Shown: positions 21,340 to 30,385 of the stretch, in pieces | Numbering within the stretch: position 1 is the first letter of the stretch | How the letters are laid out: every line of letters starts with the position of its first letter | From: Amphimedon queenslandica | Lineage: Eukaryota > Porifera > Demospongiae > Haplosclerida > Niphatidae | Assembly: GCF_000090795.2 (NCBI RefSeq) | Contig: NW_003546283.1 | Span: forward strand, 223,209-287,208 | Direction of reading: 5' to 3' | Length of the DNA: 64,000 nt | Program-made: the position numbers and the translations under genes | The notes under the pieces: generated by a model | The model's database searches: none | The model's input: only the letters and a program-made list of their open reading frames with translations | What the model was told of the DNA's origin: nothing

Positions 21340-22953
21340 ATGGCTACTCCATCAAAGTCCAAGAAATCCATAGGATCTTTATTTAAACCTAAAAACAAAA
21401 AGCCGCTAGCCACGGCTGTTTCGGTTGATGAGAAGAGGACGACAGACCCAGTGCCTCGAGATGGTGGTCTTCGCAGCAAATCATTGGGCAACATTCATGA
21501 GGTGAAAGTAGAAGAAGAAGGCGCACAGGAGGGAAACTGGCATGAGATAGCACTCATCAAAAGCACCTGTCCAGTCGTTATGTGTATCTTGCCCTCAGTT
21601 GCAAAGGACTTTGTGGCGTCAGCCTTGCTTGCGATAGGAGCCTACCCTCTAATACCAGAAGGTAGGCCTACCATTATTACTATTATTTCTACAAGCCATA
21701 TTTGATTTTGGAATTGTTTTTGCCACTTTGTTTACATCTTGATTTGTAAATTAGCATCGTAAGAGGTAAACAAAGTGGTAAATGAGATTTTTTAAAAGTA
21801 AAAAATTATTATTAATTATTTTCAGAGGCAGAAGATGTAAGCTCCCAGTTAGCTACTGCTCAGGTACTACTAGTGGACACATCATCAAAAAGAGACATTG
21901 TTGAAGCAGTTATTGAGCATTATAGTGTTAGTAGCATTCCACTGGTCGTCGTAGCCTGGGAGTCAGGGACAGACGATGCCAGGAAGGACTTGACAAGAAA
22001 GCTAGTGACAACGTGTAATCCTGCAGTTATCAGTGGCCGTCTTGGAGACATATGTGCAATATCTTTGGACATAATGAGCAGAGGTATGTACAACATGCAT
22101 GAATTATCATTGTTATGTGTTCCTCTTAAGCTAAGGGTATTATTAATGCTGAAGATGATGCGAATGCCATGTGCTCGTTAAAGCCTGCCGGTGATGAAGA
22201 GCGACCATCAACGCCTAATGCAACATGTAGCATTGAGAAGTCACCACGTTTTATAAGGAAGAAAGAGGTATGTTAGTTATTTATAATGCCATGACAGCAG
22301 TGATATCATGTTGCATAATGTAGAAGATATTCCAAAGGCAGAACACAGCCATACCTCAAATAGTGCTAAAAGGTCAGTCATTTATTTATTAAGCAGCTTT
22401 AAGTTAGCTTGTATGCAAGTTGCAATCAGTAATGAAATCATTCATCATTATTGTTATAATTATTATTATCATTGCAATATTAATTTTTGTTTCATGTAAC
22501 ACAGGGCAATTCCGTCATCAATCTATTAAAGATGTTTCAACAGATAAAGCTCTTGACAGTGGTAGGAAGCTAGCTGCACAGTTAGCTTGTTGCATCCACC
22601 TGTTTGAAATCAACGTTGTAACGTGTGGCGAATTCTTCTATGAAATCAACAACACCCAATTAGGCATGGACAAACTACACTGCACTGTCCAGTGTGCTGC
22701 TGGAATCATGGCAGCCACTATAGGATCAGTCAAAGGAAAGGGAGAAGATGTCTCTCTCATGACATGCGGCCATTCTCTCTCATTGTATCACGTTGCAGCT
22801 GAAGAAGCAGCTGTGAAAGTTTCCAAAAGTGAAGAGCTAGTCAGTCCTGGGTCTTTAAGAGTTGAGTTTATTAACATGTTACATAGACTTGATGAGATTA
22901 CTGTTAAGAGTAAAGCAAAAACAGTTTTTCATAATGCTCCGCCTAGTCACTGA
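21340..22953 (+). CDS. Hydroxyethylthiazole-kinase-like protein (ThiM fold), probably catalytically altered
   Basis: ThiM kinases phosphorylate 4-methyl-5-hydroxyethylthiazole in bacterial, fungal and plant thiamine salvage. The N-terminal 50 or so residues are basic and low-complexity (SKSKKSIGSLFKPKNKK). The ThiM-like core begins with CPVVMCILPSVAKDFVASAL, then LLAIGAYPLIPE (ThiM: PLVH/CxTN...TANxLLALGASP). Next come VVVAWESG, CNPAVISGRLGDICAIS (ThiM: PAxIRGNASEI), INVVTCGEFFYEI (ThiM: VVVTGExDYV), LHCTVQCAAGIMAATIGSV at the usual VxGTGC site, and SPGSLRVEFINMLHRL (ThiM: GPGSFxxxFLDAL). Five or so exons; an acidic insert of about 60 residues lies near 22130-22370. The LDPV and GTGC catalytic motifs are not conserved, so it may not be a kinase. 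The start at 21340 is chosen; 21265 is an in-frame alternative. Confidence 0.75.
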
Positions 22954-23235
22954 GACAAATTCATGATTTTAAAAGCATTTTATTTTATATCTTTTCTCTG
23001 TGACGTTAAAATTGTGTAAATTGAGTTTTATATATTAACTAATAATTATTATTATTTTTAATAAGACTAATGTTATAATTATTATTATAATTGTGTGCAT
23101 CATGTGTGTGTCAGATGCTTCATAAAAATAAAAATAATTTTTATTTATTTATTTTGAAGAGCCTAAAACCATAGTACTTAATGTAATAGTATGTACTCTA
23201 ATAGTGATGTATAATGTATGAAGTTGCTAGGAAGT

Positions 23236-23711
23236 CTAATGGTAGTTAATGTATTGAGCTAGTGATGGATACTTGAGTACGAACCAGTCAACTACTCTAC
23301 TCTTGTCATAAAGAAGATAGTCAAGTCCTATCACAGCAACTAGAAACACGACTATTAGGACAAGGAAGTTGAGTATGAGGCGAATGTGACACCACGTGGC
23401 ACTGTACGGGCGAATAGGAGCAGCTGAAGGTGGAGGAGCAGTTGGTTTTGCTGGTGCCTTAGGATCAGTCACTTGGGTCTAATAATAATAATGTACGCAT
23501 AAAGGACAGTAAAGCTATGTATACATGTATGCATCTGGCTTATTAAATCAAATTCATAGTTTTACTGGAAAACTGAAGTAAAATAAACTTTTCACTTCCA
23601 TTGTTTTGATATCATCATTGTACATGTAACTCTACAGCAAAACAAAAGCCTTGCATTATTTTACTTATAATGCAAGTACATGTACATGTATGTATTGTAC
23701 ATCATTTGCTG

Positions 23712-23804
<93 letters not shown>

Positions 23805-23805
23805 C

Positions 23806-23842
<37 letters not shown>

Positions 23843-23843
23843 C

Positions 23844-23895
<52 letters not shown>

Positions 23896-23896
23896 C

Positions 23897-23933
<37 letters not shown>

Positions 23934-23934
23934 C

Positions 23935-23986
<52 letters not shown>

Positions 23987-23987
23987 C

Positions 23988-24024
<37 letters not shown>

Positions 24025-24025
24025 C

Positions 24026-24065
<40 letters not shown>

Positions 24066-24913
24066 CTATTATTATTATGCTTTAGTAATCATAATTATTT
24101 CAATAACATAAAAATGCAAGTATTACTATTGCCACTTACACTGGGAGGACGTGGGGTAGGTTGAGATGGCTGTGGTCTTGGACGAAGGTTATATGTTTGG
24201 GCTGGAGTGGAAGCAACAAGACTTGGTGGCTAGGAAAAATAAGGAAAAAAAGCATTCAAGAGTGAGTATAAGAGTTCATGTGCATATACCTTCTTGGATT
24301 TCTGATGAGAGTACATTCGAGGAGGAGGAGCATCAACGGTTTCCTTCTCATTGTCACTTGAAAAATCCTCGTCACTTTCAGCAGCTACAGTTACTCCACT
24401 TGAGCTTTGTGATACGATAGGCTCTAATTAGAATAACTTGTATTATGATCACCTTTCCTTCACACTTTTACCTTTAGCCTTATCAACGAGTACACGGGCC
24501 AGTTTCTTTTCATAGAGATTCCTAGTTGTGACTGTGATGGGCCCTGAGCTTACACCGTGTTTCTTGAGCTCCTTGGCCAGCTCTGAGTCACTGTAGCCCG
24601 ACAACTGCTTTGTATAATGCTCCACGCTCACTACCTTTGAATAATGCCTCCCGGGAGACCTAGAGCCCTAAACAAGCCCAAAACTATCATAATTTATATC
24701 ATTTCTCATGTTTATTACTATTTTCTGGCTAACAAATTCCTCGTCGGAAGAAAGCTCAGATCTGTGGCGGGCTGGCCTTTCCAAGAGTATTTTCTCCCTG
24801 TATAGTTGCACGTAGTAATCCTTTGGTTTATTGGGAGCGAAAGAAACTCCATGTTTCTTTAATTCGGCCTTGAGCTTATCTTTAGACTGAGCCTCTGGAT
24901 TAGTGAAAACCAT
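23236..24913 (-). CDS. TMPO: LAP2/thymopoietin-like LEM-domain inner nuclear membrane protein
   Basis: Anchors chromatin and BAF at the inner nuclear envelope in animals. Residues 1-55 form a LEM-like domain (SKDKLKAELKKHGVSFAP, then DYYVQLYREKILL), as at the N-terminus of vertebrate LAP2. A second exon encodes a true LEM domain, YSDSELAKELKKHGVSSGP followed by TTRNLYEKKLARVL. A Ser/acidic and Pro-rich linker (24150-24420, 23400-23470) leads to one transmembrane helix, ILNFLVLIVVFLVAVIGL (about 23310-23370), and a short lumenal tail ending LAQYINYH. Order LEM-like, LEM, linker, single C-terminal TM is that of LAP2. The protein is short compared with LAP2-beta, having a brief linker. One intron contains the 370-bp ATT tract. 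Confidence 0.9.
23712..24078. repeat. (ATT)n tract with a 91-bp higher-order pattern (TMPO intron)
   Basis: The tract is pure ATT except for evenly placed ATACT interruptions whose C falls at 23805, 23843, 23896, 23934, 23987, 24025 and 24066. Spacings are 38, 53, 38, 53, 38 and 41 bp, so a 91-bp block repeats. It yields spurious poly-Tyr/Ile/Leu ORFs. Confidence 0.95.
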
Positions 24914-25084
24914 AATGAATTGAAAAAGAAAAGAGATGCAATTCTACCGCTCCAAACAATTTGAATTATTTTGCCACACCCATCTCCGTATACTGACAAA
25001 GAAAATTTCCGTATACTTTTATGTAGCAAACAAAATTTTATATTTTTTGAAATAAAAAATCCTACAATTTAGACCTATCATTAA

Positions 25085-25954
25085 TTATGATTTTGCAAGT
25101 TTATCCAAAATTACCTTTACACTATCAAATTTAGCACCAATTGTGGCTACATCACAACTAGAAAATGCCACTCCTATTTGCTTGTCAGCTTTTAAAAATG
25201 AAAGTCGCAAGATTTTGCGATTCATTACAAAATCAAAAGCTTCCTCAAGCACTATTGTAACTCCATTCCCAAGATTGACCTTTCCTCCTTGATTGTGAAC
25301 AGAGACTTCTTCAGATCCACCATCATATTCTGCTTTCCCCTTGTACATTTCACATCGTCGATGCTTGTGGTGTCCATCAGCTTTAAATCCAAACAATTTG
25401 TTTCCATCAGTGTCTACGATTCGATCCCATGTCCACAGCTCAGTTGAACTCAAGTAGATATCACACTTGACAATGACGGTCTTCCCAGGATTAAGTTTAC
25501 TCTCAAAATGACATGTGTCCTCCTTTGTCCCAGCATGGAAACGATTCTCTTCTGGTAGGAATTTCCAATAAGTACCACAGCCCTCCATGCACTCTGCATC
25601 AGCCAATGGATCAAGATGGACTGCACTGGTGGGATCCTTTTCAATTTTGTCAAACCAGGACTCATCTTTTAGCCTGTATATCTGGTTCATGATGCAGCCT
25701 TCTTCTAAGTTGATTTGCAAGGCGTAAATCCTTTGCCTATAAATCTTGTCACCGTCGGTTTCGTGGACGCCTTGCCTGGCAACTAGGACGTGGGCACTAA
25801 ATTTTGGAGCATCTACAGCAAAGAATCTAGAAAAGACTGGATCATGCGTTGGACCAGCATCTCTTTCTTTCTCGGTAATATACTGATAATTGTTGTCGAA
25901 TGTGCCTTGTAACCACTTGTAAACCAACTCTATTTGCTTTTCCAAGTCAGCCAT
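25085..25954 (-). CDS. CpcT/CpeT-like (chromophore-lyase family) protein, copy A
   Basis: Single-exon gene of 289 residues. The N-terminal two thirds match the CpcT/CpeT family, known in cyanobacteria for attaching phycoerythrobilin/phycocyanobilin to phycobiliproteins and belonging to the lipocalin-like bilin lyases. Landmarks: KWLQGTFDN near residue 14, the hallmark YRQRIYAL (residues 72-79), NQIYRLKDESWFDKI, LDPLADAECMEGCGTYW, then SSTELWTWDRIVDTDGNKLF followed by GF. About 85 further residues, rich in conserved Gly and Val (EEVSVHNQGGKVNLGNGVTI), go beyond the bacterial domain. No signal peptide is seen. A phycobiliprotein substrate is not expected in an animal, so the role is unknown; ligand binding is only a guess. 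The ATG at 25954 is chosen. Copy B is about 90% identical, 123 bp upstream. Confidence 0.85.
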   Translation of the reverse strand: MADLEKQIELVYKWLQGTFDNNYQYITEKERDAGPTHDPVFSRFFAVDAPKFSAHVLVARQGVHETDGDKIYRQRIYALQINLEEGCIMNQIYRLKDESWFDKIEKDPTSAVHLDPLADAECMEGCGTYWKFLPEENRFHAGTKEDTCHFESKLNPGKTVIVKCDIYLSSTELWTWDRIVDTDGNKLFGFKADGHHKHRRCEMYKGKAEYDGGSEEVSVHNQGGKVNLGNGVTIVLEEAFDFVMNRKILRLSFLKADKQIGVAFSSCDVATIGAKFDSVKVILDKLAKS

Positions 25955-26077
25955 TTTCAAGGCTTTTTTTTTGTTGCTGCAATGCTACTAGCTAGCCAGC
26001 CACTCCCTCCTCCACAGCAGACAAAATTTTAATATTTTTTTAAATAAAAAAATCCTAAAATTTAGATCTATCATTAA

Positions 26078-26941
26078 TTATGATTTTGCAAGTTTATCCA
26101 AAATTACCTTTACACTATCAAATTTAGCACCAATTGTGGTTGCATCACAACTAAAAAATGCCACTCCTATTTGCTTGTCAGCTTTCAAAAATGAAAGTCG
26201 TAAGATTTTGCAATTCATTACAAAATCAAAAGCTTCCTCAAGCACTATCGTAACTCCGTTTCCAAGATTGACCTTTCCTCCTTGATTGTGAACAGAGACT
26301 TCTTCGGATCCACCATCATATTCTGCTTTCCCCTTGTACATTTCACATCGTCGATACTTGTGGTGTTCATCAGATTTAAACCCAAACAACTTGTTTCCAT
26401 CAGTGTCTACGATTCGATCTCTTGTCCACAGCTCAGTTGAACTCAAGTAGATATCACTATTGGCAATGACGGTCTTCCCAGGATTAAGTTTACTCTCAAA
26501 ACGACAGGTGTCCTCCTTCGTTGCAGCATGGAAACGATTCTCTTCTGGTAAGAATGTCCAATACACGCCACATCCCTCCATGCACTCTGCATCAGCCAAT
26601 GGATCAAGATGGACTGCACTGGTGGGATCCTTTTCAATTTTGTCAAACCAAGATTCATCTTTTAGCCTGTATATCTGGTTCATGACGCAGCCTTCTTCTG
26701 AGTTGATTTGCAAGGCATAAATCCTTTGCCTATAAACCTGATCAGTTTCATGGAGTCCTTGCCTGGCAACTAGGACGTAGGCACCAAATTTTGGAGCATC
26801 TACAGCAAAGAATCTAGAAAAGACTGGATCATGCGTTGGATCACCATCTCTTTCTTTCTCGGTAATATACTGATAATTGTTGTCGAATTTGCCTAGTAAC
26901 CACTTGTAAACCAGCTCTATTTGCTTCTCCAAGTCAGCCAT
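26078..26941 (-). CDS. CpcT/CpeT-like (chromophore-lyase family) protein, copy B
   Basis: Single-exon gene of 287 residues, tandem paralogue of copy A: about 26 substitutions and one two-residue gap by eye. Motifs YRQRIYAL, NQIYRLKDESWFDKI, ADAECMEGCGVYW and the C-terminal Gly/Val-rich extension are all kept, and neither copy is broken. Similarity continues past the stop into the 3' flank (AATCCTAAAATTTAGA...TCATTAATTATG), so about 1 kb was duplicated as a block. The start at 26941 is set by alignment with copy A; an in-frame ATG at 26959 exists within a TGCATGCATGCATGCAG repeat. The start is 87 bp from the APEX2 start on the other strand. Confidence 0.85.
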   Translation of the reverse strand: MADLEKQIELVYKWLLGKFDNNYQYITEKERDGDPTHDPVFSRFFAVDAPKFGAYVLVARQGLHETDQVYRQRIYALQINSEEGCVMNQIYRLKDESWFDKIEKDPTSAVHLDPLADAECMEGCGVYWTFLPEENRFHAATKEDTCRFESKLNPGKTVIANSDIYLSSTELWTRDRIVDTDGNKLFGFKSDEHHKYRRCEMYKGKAEYDGGSEEVSVHNQGGKVNLGNGVTIVLEEAFDFVMNCKILRLSFLKADKQIGVAFFSCDATTIGAKFDSVKVILDKLAKS

Positions 26942-27028
26942 ATTAGATGCTGCATGCATGCATGCAGCATTAGCCAGCCACTCCCTTCATGTCAAAAGAC
27001 CACGCCTACTCCTTGCAATGAGATCGAG
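26942..27028. promoter_or_regulatory. Bidirectional start region CpcT-like B / APEX2
   Basis: 87 bp between divergent start codons. It contains the palindromic GCATGCATGCATGC at about 26952-26965. Promoter sharing is inferred from spacing only. Confidence 0.4.
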
Positions 27029-28929
27029 ATGAGAGTTCTTACTTGGAATGTGAATGGTTTGAAGGCAGTAGTTAAGAACCGTCAGACTAACCTCAAGGAT
27101 TTCCTGGACTCACTCTCAGCCGACATTATCTGTCTGCAAGAAGTTAAAACAACAAGTAAGTTAAAGCCTCATGTTTTCAAGCAAATTGTTAAATTCAAAA
27201 AAGTCCAAATTTGATTGGAATCAGCTCAAACTTTCTACACAACTTAAGAACATGTATATGTATCAGAAAAAATATAAAAATGGAAAATTCTCCCCTTTTA
27301 AATTTTGCTGAAATTTGGCCTTTGACTCAATTTTTGAGCAAATTAAAAAAAATTGTAAATAACACATGCACATATTCTCTGCACATGCTAGAAGATCAAA
27401 TAGAAGAGAATATTGCAATTGCAGAAGGTTATACATCATATTTCTCGTTTTGCAAGACTCGCCAAGGATATTCAGGTAATTAAAATAATTACATACAGCT
27501 GCATGCGTTACTAATATTAGCCTCGTAATTAATTTGTTTTTATTGTAGGTGTGGCCACATTTTGCCGTACCACTGTCACGCCCGTAGCAGTAGAAGAAGG
27601 TATCACAGGCAGCTGTCATGTCGGCTTAAAGGACTCTATAGGTTTTCCTGTCCTTGATCTGAACGATGAAGAGACTGAACAACTTAATAATGAAGGGCGT
27701 GGTCTATTGACTGAGCATCTTCAGGAGAATGGGCGTGGTCTTGTCATCATTAATGTATATTGTCCACGTGTTGATCCAGACAATCCGGATAGGTTACCGT
27801 ATAAAATTCATTTTTTGAGTGTACTACACGAGAGAACCAAGAGACTACAAGCAGGTGGAAAGTAAGTTTGAATTATGTAAAATTTTTGAGGTCGTTTCGG
27901 CTAAAAAGTTTTAAGCTATGATTTAAAATTGGCACCAAAACATCCCATTTTATTATATTTTGATATACATCTCAATTTTGAACTACATAATTTTGAGCAC
28001 ATAAAACAAAATTTAAAATTTTGTGTTTTTTGTCATAAAGAAATGTTTCAGTCATTAATGGTTTGTCTTTTGTGATTTAGAGATGTTCTTATTTGTGGAG
28101 ATTTTAATTGTGTCCTTGACATCATTGACTCAGCTGCAATGGAAGACATGCCAGTAAGTTTATTTTGTAAAGCCACAAGCAAACACAATTACAATCCCAT
28201 TTCCTATAGACTTTTACTAAAGAACCAAAAACCAAAGAACTATTATTATCATTTATATCAAAAACTCCTCCCATTACCAACGAGGTCTTGTTGGATACGT
28301 ATCGATACTTACACCCAACGGAAAGAGGCTCGTACACCTGCTGGTGCACGGCTACTGGATCAAGACAGCTGAACTATGGACAGAGAATCGATTACATACT
28401 AGCTTCAAGAGGACTAGCTGAGAGTGTGGTCAGCAGTAATGTATTGCAGGATGAGATGGGTTCAGATCATTGTCCTGTTGTGACTCAGTTTTCAATATCT
28501 CTTATGCCCTCGCCGACCTTATCACATCTTTGCTCATCTTTTTATTCAAAGTTTGCAGGAAAGCAAAGCAAGCTCTCTAGCTTCTTTAGTGTCAGCCCGA
28601 TAAAGAGATCGAATTCAGGGCCAGTTAAAGAAAGCAGTTCTAAGAAACTTTGCACGTTGAAAGAGAAAGAAGCAGCACCTGTTTCGCTATCAAGGTCACG
28701 TGATGTTAAAACACTTTCCAGTGGCAGTAAACTTTCAACTGATTGGCAGAAAGTCTTTAAGGCTCCACCAAAAGCACCACTATGTAGTGGACACAAGGAA
28801 CCAGCTGTACTAAGAGTGGTAAAGAAACCAGGACCAAATCACAACAGAAAGTTTTACGTTTGCGGGCGGCCCGATGGCTCCAAACATGATCCTAATGCTA
28901 GCTGTAATTTCTTTAAATGGTGCAAATAA
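27029..28929 (+). CDS. APEX2: AP endonuclease 2
   Basis: Exo/endonuclease of the EEP superfamily acting in base-excision and 3'-end repair with PCNA. Start 27029 (MRVLTWNVNGLK), with the metal-binding Glu in IICLQEVKTT. Exons continue with EGYTSYFSFCKTRQGYSGVA (27425-27555), VINVYCPRVDPDNPDRL-type sequence (27745-27800), CGDFN (28098), GQRIDYILASRGL and the catalytic GSDHCPV (28460). A linker holds a PIP-box-like QSKLSSFF (28567-28590), and the C-terminus is a GRF zinc finger (CSGHKEPAVLRVVKKPGPNH, then RKFYVCGRP, CNFFKW). This EEP, PIP box, Zf-GRF order is specific to APEX2 rather than APEX1. Introns near 27160-27370 and 27870-28075 contain diverged satellite-family sequence. Confidence 0.95.
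27165..27370 (-). repeat. Diverged 186-bp-family monomer forming an APEX2 intron
   Basis: The sequence TTTGATTGGAATCAGCTCAA, then TTTCTACACAAC, then ATACATG-type centre and AAATTTTGC is the reverse of the 186-bp satellite unit. It occupies nearly the whole first intron, antisense to the gene. Confidence 0.65.
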
Positions 28930-29085
28930 TTTATTATATCTATTTTTAAATTTAACGTTCATGTATTTATACAACTTTATACATGATGTGAACAAAGTAC
29001 ATTAACTTTATCATTTATGACATTGTTATTTACTACAAAAAATAATGCAGACTACATTATTAGTACTAATAGTTAAAAGCCAGTG

Positions 29086-29775
29086 TCACTTACGATCCAA
29101 TACTTGAATAACATGAGCAACATAGTCGTCTCCAGGAAAAGGATAATGAGATCCCGACTCATGAAACCTTTTGATTGACGGCCTCTTACACATTTTCCCA
29201 TACCACAATTTCAACGAAGGATATTCGTCCAACGTATTTGGAATGATGTCAGAGATGGACTCAAGTAGCTCAAAGAGTAAAAGGTCAGGATAAGAAATAT
29301 GGCCTCCAAGAAGAAACTCTCCTTTCTCTATCCTGTCTTGCATTGGTTTGAGGTAACGTGGTAGCTTAGGGATAATCTCATTTGTGATGTGAGATTCTTT
29401 ATCCTTTGCAAATACATATCTTCCGAAATACATGATAGCATCGATCAATCCATCGGCTATCATGTCACATTCTACAGCCTCTGTATCGTTCTTCCCATAC
29501 ATGTTGTGCTTACGAGCAAGATAGCGGAGTATTGAGCTTGACTGTACTAGTTTCAATCCATCAATTTCGAGAAGAGGGACTTGCTGAAATAACAGGTCAC
29601 CTTTGGCTCTCAGCTCTGCTAGGAGCTCTTTGGTCAGTATCCTCTCTTTGTAGTCAATTTCACACTCCCAGAGCATGTATCTTATCCTTTCACCCAGTCC
29701 CCTGCCTGCAAAATAAGTAAAACTAGTAGGAGTTAACAATGAAGTAAAGAAAAGTCTTTCTTACGTTGCTGCCAT
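29086..29775 (-). CDS. Glutathione S-transferase, alpha-like
   Basis: Cytosolic GSH-conjugating enzyme. A tiny first exon (MAA plus two bases, start 29775) splices in frame to FTYFAGRGLGERIRYML; the Tyr matches the catalytic Tyr position of alpha/mu/pi/sigma classes. The thioredoxin-like half has LLFQQVPLLEIDGLKLVQSS with the cis-Pro and the GSH-binding QSS turn, then ILRYLARKHNMYGKN as in alpha GSTs. The helical half contains the N-capping-box-type ISYPDLLLFELL and PSIKRFHESGS. The protein ends QVLDRK at 29086, about 210 residues, usual for the family. The main exon begins near 29723. Class is judged by eye; sigma is the alternative. Confidence 0.93.
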
Positions 29776-29809
29776 TTTGATTATGCTAAAGGCCAATCTG
29801 CAATTAATC

Positions 29810-30099
29810 TACACAGCCAAGAGTTTGTGATTGATTCATGAATGATGTCAGTCCTGATCCGGCCTAATGCATCCTGAATCATGGATGTTGGGCAGCTAAT
29901 ATGGCAATGAGCATAGCTGAATCTATCAGCCTTGATACAATCATGCTGGAATTCATGCTGGAATTGATACTGGTGCAGCCAGAGCAACATGTATGATTCA
30001 GCAATGATACCTGTCAGACTGTATCAATACTGTAATCAGGCTTGATTCATTGATTTTGGGCAGTGTCTTGTATCATAGCTGTGAACTCTTGGCTGTGTA
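29810..30099. mobile_element. MITE copy 1, TA-flanked, TIR CACAGCCAAGAGTT
   Basis: CACAGCCAAGAGTT at 29812 and its inverse AACTCTTGGCTGTG ending at 30097 bound about 286 bp, with TA on both sides (29810-29811, 30098-30099). The interior is rich in direct and inverted CTGAATC/GATTCAG-type words and has no ORF. TA duplication suggests a Tc1/mariner-like non-autonomous element. A second copy lies at 50848-51076. Confidence 0.85.
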
Positions 30100-30154
30100 T
30101 CTGATGAGCCAAAAGCTGTTTATTTTGGCTTACAAGATCAAACTATATAGCCAT

Positions 30155-30262
30155 GTTGCTTAGTCTTGCCAGCCAGACCATAGTCTCTGGTAGCCAGACC
30201 ACTCCAGTCATTTGGGCAGAAGATTAGAATGACTGTGGTCTGTAGTCTGGCTTGCCAGACCC
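30155..30262. repeat. Imperfect hairpin of AGCCAGACCAC/GTGGTCT words
   Basis: TAGCCAGACCACTCCAGTCATT near 30193-30212 faces AATGACTGTGGTCTGTAGTC near 30227-30246, with further CTTGCCAGCCAGACC / GTCTGGCTTGCCAGAC symmetry outside. It could be a small foldback element between the GST and scaffold genes; no ORF. Confidence 0.5.
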
Positions 30263-30385
30263 TCAGCCTGACATGGCCTGACTATGTGGTATATGGCTGT
30301 GCTTTATTAGATAGGTAGAATTATGCTATATAATTATAATAAATTAATAATTTATACAAAAATACACTCTAAAAAGTAGATAAAC

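Noticed and set aside
23651-24164. Long ORFs of Tyr, Ile and Leu
   Set aside because: Pure products of the ATT microsatellite.
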